Below are positions 29,298 to 38,640 of a DNA stretch of 64,000 bases, piece after piece. The translations under genes and the position numbers were made by a program. The stretch is from Vibrio taketomensis. GTDB lineage: Bacteria; Pseudomonadota; Gammaproteobacteria; Enterobacterales; Vibrionaceae. The notes under the pieces were generated by a model. It saw only the letters and a list, made by a program, of their open reading frames with translations. It had not been told where the DNA came from and searched no databases. Positions within the stretch are counted from its first letter, which is position 1. Every line of letters begins with the position of its first letter. The stretch spans positions 1,364,001-1,428,000 of the forward strand of contig NZ_AP019649.1 of the NCBI RefSeq assembly GCF_009938165.1, in the 5' to 3' direction.

Positions 29298-29321
29298 GTA
29301 TATCTGGACGTCTATACATCC
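29298..29321 (-). promoter_or_regulatory. Three tandem MetJ boxes upstream of metA
   Basis: Three adjoining 8-base sites resembling AGACGTCT are seen: GTATATCT (29298-29305), GGACGTCT (29306-29313) and ATACATCC (29314-29321). The spacing of exactly 8 bases is the hallmark of MetJ, the methionine repressor using S-adenosylmethionine. They sit 19 bases before the metA start. Confidence 0.85.
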
Positions 29322-29399
29322 AAACTTACAACAATCATATTGGATTGTCGACCTACAATTTCAGTATACTGATACTAATTTCCGCACCATGTTTATCAA

Positions 29400-29783
29400 A
29401 TGGCAAAACTTACTCTCATTCGAGGTTTACCCGGTTCTGGTAAATCGACACTCGCAAAAACCTTGGCTGCACAGCATTTTGAAGCTGATATGTACTTTAT
29501 TAATCAAAGTGGTGAGTATGTGTTTGATCCTAGCCACTTAGAGCAAGCGCATAATTGGTGTCGCCACCAAACAGAACAGGCATTGCGCAATCATCAAGAT
29601 GTGGTTGTTGCTAACACGTTTGTCCGCCGTTGGGAAATCATGCCATATTTTCTGATGGCAAGACGTTACAAGGCTGATTTCGAGGTGATTGAATGTACGG
29701 GTGAATACACCAACGTGCACGGTGTCTCGATCCAAGTGATCGATAACATGCGCACACGTTGGCAAAAGTGGCATCAGCGTTGA
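29400..29783 (+). CDS. Small P-loop ATPase/kinase-like protein
   Basis: A 127-residue P-loop protein. The Walker A motif is G-L-P-G-S-G-K-S-T at residues 9-17. A possible Walker B-like strand is V-V-V-A-N-T-F near residue 68, and the whole resembles the polynucleotide kinase-like/N4BP2-type NTPases. It may phosphorylate a small molecule or nucleic acid; the substrate is unknown. No RBS beyond a weak one is seen before the ATG at 29400. The 3' end overlaps the tail of the convergent ABC permease gene by ten bases. Confidence 0.75.
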   Translation: MAKLTLIRGLPGSGKSTLAKTLAAQHFEADMYFINQSGEYVFDPSHLEQAHNWCRHQTEQALRNHQDVVVANTFVRRWEIMPYFLMARRYKADFEVIECTGEYTNVHGVSIQVIDNMRTRWQKWHQR

Positions 29784-30916
29784 GAATTTTGTACTCGGTT
29801 CAATGTAAGTGCGGCGAGCACTAACCAAACCAAGGTTTGCAACCACAGTTGGGTGTAATGGGGGGCGATAGTTTGCCACGAAGCGCCCATTTGATTTAGA
29901 CCTAAGAATGCTTGAATCCCCGGAGTACTAGGGAAGGCGTTAGCTAACCATACGATCGCTTGTGGAATGGATTGAGTCGGCCAAATAAATCCTGCACTAA
30001 AGACCAACGGCATTGAGCTGACTAACACAACTAAAGTGACTAATTCTCGCCTTGGCAAAATGGCACCAAGCACCATTCCGATCGCACAAGAACATAAAAG
30101 AAATGGCAACAATAGAGTGAGTAAGTTAATAGGATCAGCAAGTTGGCTGATGCCATGCATGCTGTAACTTGCGCCAAAGTAGTAAAGGCTCAATAGATAG
30201 TATATTGAAACGAGTACCAAGCAGCGCACTCCAATCAGTTTTATCACTGATACCTGATCCCAATAGCCTCTTTGACCTTTTTGAGTCCCCCCTAGAACGC
30301 CAGAAGCAATCGCCAGTGTTTGCTGCAAAATCAACACAAAAACCGCCGGTACAACATAATCGACATAACCCATGCGAGCATTAAAGGTGGGTTTCATGTT
30401 GAGTTGTGATGGTGCGTATTGGTGCACGGCTTGCTCAATTGGTGTGCCATCGATGACTAATTTATTCACGGTCGTTTTTGCTGCAAGCGTGCCGCCAGCT
30501 TGAGCCAAACCTTCTACGATAGTACCGTAAACGAGAAAGTATGAGGCATCACCGGCATAGGCCAGCGTTGGGCTTTTTCCGAGTAATAAGTCTTTGTAGA
30601 AATGCTCTGGTATCACCAAAATTCCGCTAATTTCCCGATTGAGAAATGCTTGTTTGGCGGCTGCGATAGAGTTATCTCTTTGTACTACTCGAACTTGCGG
30701 CGTTGCATCGACCATACGTTCAAGTTGGTAGCTTGTCTGGCTTTTATCTAAATTCACCACGCTAATGGGTTGTTCACGTGGCGTTTGATGGCTGTACGGC
30801 AATGGATACAGAAATGAGTAAAACACGACACCACCAAAGACGGTTAGCATCACAACAGGGTTGGAGAGCAGCGCATTCAGTTCGCATTTAAGCAGTTTTA
30901 ACAGGTTCATTGCCAC
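29774..30916 (-). CDS. ABC-2 type transporter permease (efflux operon)
   Basis: A 380-residue permease of the ABC-2/YhhJ group. One membrane segment lies near residues 20-38, followed by a large periplasmic part with N-L-D-K-S-Q-T-S-Y and I-L-V-I-P-E-H-F-Y-K-D, and then about five helices from residue 175 on. Such proteins pair with a second permease and a HlyD-type adaptor to export drugs or hydrophobic compounds. It overlaps the upstream permease gene (30888-32054) by 29 bases. No ATPase gene is present beside them, so a distant or shared ATPase must drive it, if at all. Confidence 0.85.
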   Translation of the reverse strand: MAMNLLKLLKCELNALLSNPVVMLTVFGGVVFYSFLYPLPYSHQTPREQPISVVNLDKSQTSYQLERMVDATPQVRVVQRDNSIAAAKQAFLNREISGILVIPEHFYKDLLLGKSPTLAYAGDASYFLVYGTIVEGLAQAGGTLAAKTTVNKLVIDGTPIEQAVHQYAPSQLNMKPTFNARMGYVDYVVPAVFVLILQQTLAIASGVLGGTQKGQRGYWDQVSVIKLIGVRCLVLVSIYYLLSLYYFGASYSMHGISQLADPINLLTLLLPFLLCSCAIGMVLGAILPRRELVTLVVLVSSMPLVFSAGFIWPTQSIPQAIVWLANAFPSTPGIQAFLGLNQMGASWQTIAPHYTQLWLQTLVWLVLAALTLNRVQNSQR

Positions 30917-32054
30917 GCTCCTGTTTGAGATGTTTATTAATTAGCATCAAGGTGACGAGAAGAGGTAACAAATACCAAATAAATGGCAGTAATGATGGCA
31001 AAGAGTCTATCCAACTTAACCCATAGTTCATCTGCTCAACTTGCACTTCAATATAGTGACTAATAGGAAGCAAACTTCGCCAAAATTGCGCCAAGCTGTT
31101 CATATCAGACACTGGAAAGGTAATCCCCATAAAGGCAAAGCTAGGGGCTGTGAGAGCACCGGCAAAGCTCATGGCGCGTGCTGGGTCGAGAGAAAGGAAA
31201 TAGAACATTGTCCCCATGACCATGCAGGCGATAGCAGTAAGAATTTGGGCCAATATGATGAGCGCAAAGCTTCCATGCATCGGCCATTTCAAACCAAATT
31301 GAAACCAAGTTAAAAACGCGACACCTTGCAGGACAAAAACAATCAAATAGGGTGACAATGTCACGATTAGAGTTTTGGCAGGAGATTGATTAAGCCAGTT
31401 CTTGAGCCCCTGATGTTGTAAATTGGCAGCCAAAACTAGGATGGTGCAGGCTACCACCACGATTTGCCAAAGAGCAGGAACAATCGCTGAAACGAGAAAT
31501 TGCGCGTAGTTACTGTTTTTATTAAACAACGGTGTGATTTGGGTGCGAACGGGCAACGCTTGCCCTAAAGCAGAGGCAAAGGTTTGGTTGCCATGACTTA
31601 GGTTGGCGACCGTGGCGACTTGAGCATTAAAAGTCGCTTGCGCTTGTACAAATGCCGAGTTAATAAGCTTACCAATCAATATGGTTTGACTGTTGTAAAA
31701 GACCGAAACTTGAGGCATTAGACCTTTGATCACGTCTTGTTCAAAGTTGGCTGGGATGGCCGCATAAGCAAAAATATCACCCGCAATCATGGCTTGCTCT
31801 GCTTGATAGGCACTTTGCATTTCTGCAACCACCGCCATGGATGATGTTGCATCGTAATAGCGCGTCAGAGTACGTGACATTTCACTGTGAGAAAGATCGA
31901 CCACTGCGATTGGAATATTGCGCGCAATACCTTGAGAGAAAACACCCCAAAGAATCACAACAAGGGCGACGGGCATCCAGGTTAAGCAAGACAACAACCA
32001 TTTGTCATGCTTAACAATTTGCCATTGTGTACGCCAAGCCGAGTACATAGCCAT
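30888..32054 (-). CDS. ABC-2 type transporter permease (efflux operon)
   Basis: A 388-residue paralogous ABC-2 permease with the same layout: a membrane segment near residues 22-42, a periplasmic domain holding A-V-V-D-L-S-H-S-E-M-S-R, I-P-A-N-F-E-Q-D-V and V-F-Y-N-S-Q, and about five C-terminal helices. It follows the HlyD gene with a one-base overlap (32054), so the four genes form an operon. The family often exports drugs, heme precursors or surface components; the cargo here is unknown. Confidence 0.85.
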   Translation of the reverse strand: MAMYSAWRTQWQIVKHDKWLLSCLTWMPVALVVILWGVFSQGIARNIPIAVVDLSHSEMSRTLTRYYDATSSMAVVAEMQSAYQAEQAMIAGDIFAYAAIPANFEQDVIKGLMPQVSVFYNSQTILIGKLINSAFVQAQATFNAQVATVANLSHGNQTFASALGQALPVRTQITPLFNKNSNYAQFLVSAIVPALWQIVVVACTILVLAANLQHQGLKNWLNQSPAKTLIVTLSPYLIVFVLQGVAFLTWFQFGLKWPMHGSFALIILAQILTAIACMVMGTMFYFLSLDPARAMSFAGALTAPSFAFMGITFPVSDMNSLAQFWRSLLPISHYIEVQVEQMNYGLSWIDSLPSLLPFIWYLLPLLVTLMLINKHLKQERGNEPVKTA

Positions 32055-33028
32055 TAAATCTCAACCACCAAACTCATTCCCATACGCAATTCTTCAGTGT
32101 GGTGAACGGGTCTCGCTTCCACTTCAAAGGTACGTAAATCAAAACCTTGTGCGGCATCGGTAGAGCGCCAAGTCGCAAAATCACCCATAACAGCAACATG
32201 AGTCACTTCAAACTGAATGGTTTGATTCAAAGCGGGTAGGTAAGCGTTAAAGGTTGAACCTTTGTTGAAGTGACTAAGTAGATCTTCACGAACATTGAGT
32301 ACTGCCCATGAATCTGTTGTATCCACAACAGTGACAACAGGGAAGCCTTGCGGAGCAAGTTCACCACTTTGCAGTAATACTTGAGAAACCTCGCCATTGA
32401 ACCAGCTTTTTACCTGTGTATCTGCGGCAAACGCTTCGACTTCTGCTACTGCGCCTGCGGCCATGCGAGCTTTTTCAGCGGCCGCAAGTTTTGTTTCTGA
32501 GCGTGCGCCTTCTTTTGCCATTTGGTACATCTGGTAAGCCGCACTTTCAGTATATTGAGCGGCCTGCCATTGCGTTTTTGCCTCGTCACGTTTTTGCTCT
32601 GCGACAACGCCATCGTTATATAGGTTGTTGACGCGTTGATAGGTTTTTTCCATCAAATTGGCGGCAGCTTTGGCTTTTTGCCATGAATCTTTAGCGGCTT
32701 GAATTTGCTGTACGCGAGCACCTTGCTCTGCTTCTTGTGCGAGTGCCCCTGCGGCTTTTTCTCCGGCTCGTGCTTGTTCAAGCTTGGCTTCAATCTCAGG
32801 ACTATGGATGGTAAAAATTAACTCACCTTGCTTGACCATATCACCTTTGCGAACCAGCACTTGATCAATACGACCTGCGACTTTTGACGAGACACTGTAT
32901 TGTTGTGATTCAATTTGCCCTTGCAGCTTCATCGGCTGGGGTTGGTAGGCCGTATAAAAGCTGTAGCCAATCCACGAAGCTAAAGCCACCGTTGCAGCAG
33001 AGAGTATAAAATAGTTACGTTTAGACAT
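32054..33028 (-). CDS. HlyD/EmrA-family periplasmic adaptor protein
   Basis: A 324-residue membrane fusion protein that connects an inner-membrane pump with an outer-membrane channel. A single N-terminal helix (about residues 8-27) anchors it. A lipoyl/barrel-sandwich half follows (V-S-S-K-V-A-G-R-I-D-Q-V-L-V-R-K-G-D near residue 47), then an alpha-helical hairpin rich in Ala, Gln and Glu (residues about 80-195), then the second lipoyl half and a beta-barrel. It lies between the TolC gene and two ABC-2 permeases, all on one message. It begins nine bases after the TolC stop. Confidence 0.88.
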   Translation of the reverse strand: MSKRNYFILSAATVALASWIGYSFYTAYQPQPMKLQGQIESQQYSVSSKVAGRIDQVLVRKGDMVKQGELIFTIHSPEIEAKLEQARAGEKAAGALAQEAEQGARVQQIQAAKDSWQKAKAAANLMEKTYQRVNNLYNDGVVAEQKRDEAKTQWQAAQYTESAAYQMYQMAKEGARSETKLAAAEKARMAAGAVAEVEAFAADTQVKSWFNGEVSQVLLQSGELAPQGFPVVTVVDTTDSWAVLNVREDLLSHFNKGSTFNAYLPALNQTIQFEVTHVAVMGDFATWRSTDAAQGFDLRTFEVEARPVHHTEELRMGMSLVVEI

Positions 33029-33037
33029 GGAATTTCC

Positions 33038-34474
33038 TTACAGACTGCTGGTAGTGATGGCTTGTTGTTGATATTGGTTAAAGTCATTCATTTGCCCTGA
33101 CAATGCCAGTAGTTTGGCTAAAGAAATCAGGTAATTAAAGCTCGCGGCGGCTTGTTGAGTGTGAATGCTTGCAAGATAAAGCTGTGCGTCGACCACGTCT
33201 GTCGAGGTAGAGATACCTTGCGTAAAAGCCTTTTCTCGAAGACGTAAGTTTTCTTTGGCTAGGGCAACGCTAGAATTAAGGCCCGAAACTTCTTCATGTG
33301 ATTGTTGAGCTTCTAAATAGGTCTTTTTCACCAGTACTGAGAGATCTTGCTGAGCTTGTGCACGCAAATATTTGATTTGGTTGACGGCACTTTGTGCTGC
33401 TTTGACATTTTCGCTACGACCACTGTTATCGATGAGCGGGACACTCACACCAACACCAACCAACCAGTCAGGTTTCATTTGACTCGCAAGGGAGTCATCT
33501 TCATGTAGGCTGTAATCACCATATAGATAGACCTCTGGATAGTATTTACCTTTCTCGGCTTTGATTAAGCTAGAGGCCTGTTTTTCTTTTGCATTTAATA
33601 GGTCAAGGCCAGGGTAGGTGGCGAGCGTTTGCTCGACAAACGCATCAAGTGGAGGCAATGACGAGTTCGTAAATAGGTGGCTACGAGGTTCAACCATTTC
33701 AGTCTGATTAAGAATCTCACTTAATGCGGTTTGAGCGATCTCTAAGCTTTTTTGTGCCTTTTTACGTTCGACCATCGCTTTATCTAATGCCGCTTCAGCT
33801 TGCAAGCGCTCGACACGAGGTATTTGTCCTTGTTGCTCGAGTTTTAGGGCATTATCGCGGTGAGTTGTTAAACCTTGTTCCACCAATTTTCTTGTTTGTA
33901 CGACTTCTTTTGCTAGCACAACGCTGAAGTAAAACTTACTGAGATCTTCATAGCGTGCTTGTGTCTCCATCGCTAACTGGCTCTTCGCTTCGTCAGTTTT
34001 TCCTTCTGCTGCACTTTGCGCCGCAGAGATGCGACCACCAGTAAATATTGGCCAAATAGCTCGAATCGAGGAGGTAAAAATATCTTGTTCAGTAATGGTT
34101 GAGGTAACGGAACCTAAACTGGATAAGATTGGCGCAAGTGCGGGACCTAAGGCTGGTGGAATGGCAGGTACGGTATTGCCCGCACTGTCCAGAAGCTGCT
34201 TGCCGGATACCGTAACATCACTATCTAGGTGAGTATAATTGGCACCAATGGTGACTTTCGGCAAGTTAAGATCATCGGTACCTGCTTGCAGGTATTGATA
34301 GCGAGTGACGTTTGCTCTTTGTGCGGCGAGCGAATTGTTTTCCTGTTGCAGTACCTGCCAAGCTTCATCAAAACTGATGGCGGCAGCATAGCTAGGGGAG
34401 ACGTTGCAAATTGGAGAGATAGCCATCCAACCAAGGAGTAAAGATAAAGGGCGCAGTTTCATGGCGATGCTCAT
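33038..34474 (-). CDS. TolC-family outer membrane efflux protein
   Basis: A 478-residue outer-membrane factor. A signal peptide ends near residue 31 (P-S-Y-A-A-A). Two repeated halves of long helices follow, with typical A-x-x-x-L and heptad patterns and the G-Y-Y-P-E-V-like segment K-Y-Y-P-E-V-Y-L-Y-G-D-Y near residue 313. It forms the trimeric exit duct of the efflux operon. It is the first gene, divergent from the HD-GYP sensor. ATG codons at 34474 and 34462 are both possible; neither has a strong ribosome site. A palindrome AGTATATACT lies at 34489-34498. Confidence 0.88.
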   Translation of the reverse strand: MSIAMKLRPLSLLLGWMAISPICNVSPSYAAAISFDEAWQVLQQENNSLAAQRANVTRYQYLQAGTDDLNLPKVTIGANYTHLDSDVTVSGKQLLDSAGNTVPAIPPALGPALAPILSSLGSVTSTITEQDIFTSSIRAIWPIFTGGRISAAQSAAEGKTDEAKSQLAMETQARYEDLSKFYFSVVLAKEVVQTRKLVEQGLTTHRDNALKLEQQGQIPRVERLQAEAALDKAMVERKKAQKSLEIAQTALSEILNQTEMVEPRSHLFTNSSLPPLDAFVEQTLATYPGLDLLNAKEKQASSLIKAEKGKYYPEVYLYGDYSLHEDDSLASQMKPDWLVGVGVSVPLIDNSGRSENVKAAQSAVNQIKYLRAQAQQDLSVLVKKTYLEAQQSHEEVSGLNSSVALAKENLRLREKAFTQGISTSTDVVDAQLYLASIHTQQAAASFNYLISLAKLLALSGQMNDFNQYQQQAITTSSL

Positions 34475-34488
34475 AATAAAATAATTTT

Positions 34489-34498
34489 AGTATATACT
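34489..34498. promoter_or_regulatory. 10-base palindrome upstream of the efflux operon
   Basis: AGTATATACT is a perfect palindrome 15 bases before the TolC start. It could be part of a promoter or a repressor operator; there is no regulator gene next to it. Confidence 0.3.
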
Positions 34499-34744
34499 CT
34501 AATTTATTGCTGTTCAATTGGTTGCAATGTAACGCCGATATATTTCGATGCATAAGTTGGGGTAAGTTGCTTTTTAATTAAACTTTTGTGCAATTAAATG
34601 AATAGTGGTTTAGTATTATTTCGCTGTGAGAATTTTGTTATAAAACAAAGAAACAGAGTGATAAAACAAAGTAATAAAGACGTCGCCGTTTGAGGTTTGA
34701 AACGTAAACCTCCCGTACTATCGCCAATGGAGGGCAGTATTACG

Positions 34745-37700
34745 ATGAAACCGTCTTCACTATCGAGGAAAAAATTTTCTATTCGCTTCACTGTAGGGAC
34801 TATGTTTACGGTCGCGACGGTGTTAACTGCCGTTGTTGCGATTAGCTTGCAATACTATTTTGGTCGACAAATGGCACAGGAGCATGCGTTAACCAAATTG
34901 ACGATGGCCAGTGCCGATATCAGTGAATATATCCAACAAGTTGAGTCCAATGCCACCAGCAGTGCGCAAATATTGCGTAGTGTTTCTAATGCGACAGGAG
35001 ACCAATTTAGTGAAAGTGAGATTCGCGATATTTTTATTCAGGTGCTGCGTGATAATCCTTTATTTTACAGCCTCTATTACGCGAACCATCAGGAAGACTT
35101 TTACCAAATCATTAATCTAAACTCATCACCCATTGTACGTGAGCGCATAAACGCGAATGAAAAAGATCGTTGGGTGGTGATTAAAATATTTGGATTGGGT
35201 ACTCAGCGCATACGCACCACAGAGTATTACGACTCTCAATTGACTCGAACACGCATTGAAGCGGAACGTAGTAATTATTTCCCAACACAACGCCCTTGGT
35301 ATCATTCCGCAGCTGCTGACTCAGTATATAAAACTGAACCTTACTTGTTTAAGCACCTGAAAATTACCGGCCAAACGTATTCTACGCGCAGTGATAATTC
35401 TGTTATTGGGGTAGATATTGTTTTGTCTGCCGTCAGTTCTAAGATTAGTGCGCAAGCATTAGGAGTCAGATCTGACAGCAGTGTACAGGCGTTTATCTTC
35501 AATCAACGAGGTGAGGTATTAGCGTCTAATTTGCCACAACGGACTGAGATTCGTATTCCACAATCTCGCCCAATAGCGATGACTAACGAGCAAGCGCAAC
35601 TAGTGAAGTCGGCGCCAACACTGGTCGTCTCAAATCAAAACGACTGGGCACCATATGACTATTCAAATGCTGGGGAACCACAGGGATATGCGGTTGACAC
35701 ATTTAAACTAATGTCGCAAATCACGGGCTTGAAATTTGAGTTTGTTAACGGGTTTAGTTCGAATCAGCTGATTGAAAAATTCAATCAAGGTAAGTTGGAT
35801 GTACTGCATTCTGTTGCGGCTGTTGATGATCTTGATAGCCGAGTTCCCAGTATGCAACTTTATACATCTCCGATGGGCATTGCAGGACTACAAAATAAAG
35901 ACTTACCTACTCATCTTGCCCAATTGCAATCAAGCAAGATTGCGGTGGTTGAGGGACGAGGCTTTGCACAACGATTGAAAGGTAAATTCCCAGGCCTGAA
36001 CATTCAAGTAGTCGCCGACTTTGCGAAGGCACATCAGTTGTTGGTCAATGGCGACGTGAACTACCTTATCGATGGTTATTTTGTATTACACGAAATGACG
36101 AGTCTTACCCAAAATGATCAGGTTCGCGTAGAACCTATTGCGAAACGGGAGAACTTACCCCTAAACCTATATCTGACACCTAAGTATGAGGAGTTATTAC
36201 CCATACTCCAACAAGCACATCAATCGATTACTAAAGAGCAACACTTGGCTCTCACTCAAAAGTGGCTTAATCCTGAAGTATCTCGCGGAGGACTGGTTCC
36301 AAATAAGGAGTTATTCCAGTTATCTCAAGACTCGAGTCAGAGTCGCAAAATGATTGAGACTCAGGACGGGCAGAGTTATTTGTACGTCACATCGGTGTCG
36401 CAAGGCGAGATAAAAGAATATTTCGCGGTGGTGATCCCTAAGCAAGTAATTATGGGGCAAGTGTATTCTCGATTGATCACCTCAACAGTCATTACCGCGA
36501 TAGCATTGATGATTATTTTGCCTTTAGCCTGGTTGTTTGGTGTGCCGATTGTGGTTCCTATTACGCAGTTGAGAAAGGAAACCAAACTGATTCAGCAACG
36601 CCAATTTGATCAAGTCAGTTTGATTGATAGCCGAATCAAAGAAGTGTATGAACTGTCTCAATCGATGTTAGAGATGGGACAAGAGATTGAGCGCTACCAT
36701 AAAGAGCGTGAAGCATTTATGGATGCGTTTATCTATGTTATTGCCCAGGCAATCGATGATAAATCACCTTACACCGCAGGGCATTGTAACCGTGTGCCCG
36801 AATTAGGGATATTGCTTGCGCAAATTGTCGAAGAGACAAACCACGGTAAGTTTAAAGGTTTTTGCTTTAAAAATGATGATGAAAGGCGTGAGTTTAAGAT
36901 TGCCGCTTGGCTACATGATTGTGGCAAGATCACCACCCCAGAACACATCGTTGATAAAGGCACAAAATTAGAAGCAAACTATAACCGAATTCATGAAATA
37001 CGTACTCGTTTTGAAGTGCTCTGGCGTGATGCTGAAATTGAATATCTCAATGCGATACTCAATCAAGAGGTCACTAAAGAGCAAGCGTTTGAAACGCTGC
37101 ACAGTCGTCATTCACAATTGCAAAAGGATTTTGAGTTCATTGCGAAGGCGAATGTCGGTGGTGAGTTTATGAGTGAGGATAAGATTGCTCGGATTAAAGA
37201 AATCAGCAAGCAAACATGGTTGCGCCATTTTGATAACCGACTTGGTCTATCTCCGTTTGAAGAGTTGAGCAATATGCCAAACAAGCAGCCTTTGCCTGCG
37301 GTAGAACCGCTACTCGCGGATAAACCAGAGCATATTATTGAACGAGTGAGGCCGCTTGATTTTGATCCGACACTTCAGTTTAAAATCGATATTCCGAAAT
37401 ATCAGTCCAATTTAGGCGAAGTTTATAACTTGTCGATTTCACGCGGTACTCTTACGACCGAAGACCGTTTCAGAATCAATGAACATATGACGAACGGGAT
37501 AAAAATGCTGGAAGCGTTGCCATTCCCGCCAGAATTGGCAAGAGTTCCTCGCTATGCATCGACACATCATGAGACGCTCGATGGCAGGGGTTATCCAAGA
37601 AAACTTGATGCCAGTCAGCTATCAATTCCTGAGCGGGTATTGGCTATCGCGGACATATTTGAAGCATTAACCGCAGCAGATAGGCCATATAAAAAAGCCA

Positions 37701-37885
37701 AGCCATATAGCGTGGCGATCGATATCATGCATAGTATGGCTAAAAATAAGCATATTGATTACGATCTCTTTATGCTGTTTTTAACTTCCGGTGGTTTTGA
37801 GCAATACGCTCGGCTATATTTACCGGCCAGCCAAATTGATGACGTTGATGTTAATCAGTATTTGGCGGAACATAGCGAAAGTTAA
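34745..37885 (+). CDS. Membrane HD-GYP phosphodiesterase with substrate-binding-like sensor domain
   Basis: A 1046-residue sensor enzyme. Order: membrane helix about residues 16-38; periplasmic cache-like region with Y-S-L-Y-Y-A-N-H and W-Y-H-S-A-A-A; a domain like bacterial solute-binding proteins (about 290-530, with N-D-W-A-P-Y-D-Y, G-Y-A-V-D-T-F and L-D-V-L-H-S-V); a second helix (about 578-600) and HAMP-like stretch; then an HD-GYP domain. The HD motif W-L-H-D-C-G-K-I is near residue 722 and the GYP motif H-H-E-T-L-D-G-R-G-Y-P near residue 940, much farther apart than in RpfG, so a ~140-residue insert is present. It is expected to degrade cyclic-di-GMP in response to a periplasmic ligand. 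Start ATG 34745 has GGAGGG upstream. It is divergent from the efflux operon. Confidence 0.88.
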   Translation: MKPSSLSRKKFSIRFTVGTMFTVATVLTAVVAISLQYYFGRQMAQEHALTKLTMASADISEYIQQVESNATSSAQILRSVSNATGDQFSESEIRDIFIQVLRDNPLFYSLYYANHQEDFYQIINLNSSPIVRERINANEKDRWVVIKIFGLGTQRIRTTEYYDSQLTRTRIEAERSNYFPTQRPWYHSAAADSVYKTEPYLFKHLKITGQTYSTRSDNSVIGVDIVLSAVSSKISAQALGVRSDSSVQAFIFNQRGEVLASNLPQRTEIRIPQSRPIAMTNEQAQLVKSAPTLVVSNQNDWAPYDYSNAGEPQGYAVDTFKLMSQITGLKFEFVNGFSSNQLIEKFNQGKLDVLHSVAAVDDLDSRVPSMQLYTSPMGIAGLQNKDLPTHLAQLQSSKIAVVEGRGFAQRLKGKFPGLNIQVVADFAKAHQLLVNGDVNYLIDGYFVLHEMTSLTQNDQVRVEPIAKRENLPLNLYLTPKYEELLPILQQAHQSITKEQHLALTQKWLNPEVSRGGLVPNKELFQLSQDSSQSRKMIETQDGQSYLYVTSVSQGEIKEYFAVVIPKQVIMGQVYSRLITSTVITAIALMIILPLAWLFGVPIVVPITQLRKETKLIQQRQFDQVSLIDSRIKEVYELSQSMLEMGQEIERYHKEREAFMDAFIYVIAQAIDDKSPYTAGHCNRVPELGILLAQIVEETNHGKFKGFCFKNDDERREFKIAAWLHDCGKITTPEHIVDKGTKLEANYNRIHEIRTRFEVLWRDAEIEYLNAILNQEVTKEQAFETLHSRHSQLQKDFEFIAKANVGGEFMSEDKIARIKEISKQTWLRHFDNRLGLSPFEELSNMPNKQPLPAVEPLLADKPEHIIERVRPLDFDPTLQFKIDIPKYQSNLGEVYNLSISRGTLTTEDRFRINEHMTNGIKMLEALPFPPELARVPRYASTHHETLDGRGYPRKLDASQLSIPERVLAIADIFEALTAADRPYKKAKPYSVAIDIMHSMAKNKHIDYDLFMLFLTSGGFEQYARLYLPASQIDDVDVNQYLAEHSES

Positions 37886-37891
37886 CTATAT

Positions 37892-37922
37892 TCAGGAGCT
37901 CAAGGCTCCTGATTTGTTTTTA
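37892..37922 (+). terminator. Terminator after the HD-GYP gene
   Basis: TCAGGAGC (37892-37899) and GCTCCTGA (37905-37912) form a perfect eight-base stem with a five-base loop, followed by a T-rich tail (TTTGTTTTT). Confidence 0.85.
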
Positions 37923-38055
37923 TACTCAAGTAACTTGGGTATCATCTAATATTTAGGGTGATGTCCGCTTGAGGATTTCATTAACGTGTTGAATCAAAAT
38001 AAAGTTCAACGCACACTACGTTCCTTCTCATAAACACTCTAGAATCGAGTGTTCG

Positions 38056-38070
38056 CAAGTTACGAACTTG
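38056..38070. promoter_or_regulatory. 15-base perfect dyad upstream of the GNAT gene
   Basis: CAAGTT-ACG-AACTTG (38056-38070) is a perfect inverted repeat, and it is overlapped by a second one, GTTCG (38051-38055) with CGAAC (38063-38067). It lies about 97 bases before the GNAT start. It could be an operator or part of a mutually exclusive hairpin pair. Confidence 0.35.
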
Positions 38071-38166
38071 ACTTGTGTCATTTTGAGTTTATTTGAGTAT
38101 TTTCTCAACTTCACTGGGGTCATTGGTGGCGCTGATTGTTACTTTCCCACTTATATGAGGTATTTT

Positions 38167-38640
38167 GTGTTTTCTATTCGCGCGGCGCAAACAGCCGACC
38201 TTGAACAATTGAATGATCTGATGCATGACCTTCATCATGAACATCATATTCAAGCGCCTGATAGCTTTAAAACAGCCGATGAAATTGACCAAGAAAAGAG
38301 CATCGCTCGTTATTTAGATGATCCTGAATGTATGGTCTTAGTGGCGCTTGAGCAGGAAAGCATTGTTGGCTTTGTTACGGGGCATTTCTGTGAGTTAATT
38401 TCTACCGTCAGCCAGCCAGTGCAAATGGGAAGTATTGATGAGCTTTATGTTATCCCTGAATTTCGTCGCAACAATGTAGCGCAAATGCTGTATGAAAATA
38501 TTGAACAGCGCTTTGAGGACTACGGTGTTAAGCAAGTGTTTGTAGAAGTTTGGAACTTCAATAGCGTCGCTTGTAAGTTTTACGCTGAGGTAGGGTTTGA
38601 GCACCATATCCATTGGCTAAGGAAAGTTATTCGTAAATGA
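38167..38640 (+). CDS. GNAT-family N-acetyltransferase
   Basis: A 157-residue acetyltransferase. The GNAT core is clear: I-D-E-L-Y-V-I-P-E-F-R-R-N-N-V-A near residues 92-107, where R-R-N-N-V-A is the acetyl-CoA pyrophosphate loop (Q/R-x-x-G-x-A variant, with N for G), and V-E-V-W-N-F-N-S-V-A-C-K-F-Y near residue 128, typical of the C-terminal part. Substrate unknown. I favour the GTG at 38167, preceded by GAGGT at 5-base spacing; the in-frame ATG at 38155 would place the ribosome site inside the gene. The stop overlaps the ATG of the Nudix-PAP2 gene (ATGA), so the two are coupled. Confidence 0.82.
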   Translation: MFSIRAAQTADLEQLNDLMHDLHHEHHIQAPDSFKTADEIDQEKSIARYLDDPECMVLVALEQESIVGFVTGHFCELISTVSQPVQMGSIDELYVIPEFRRNNVAQMLYENIEQRFEDYGVKQVFVEVWNFNSVACKFYAEVGFEHHIHWLRKVIRK

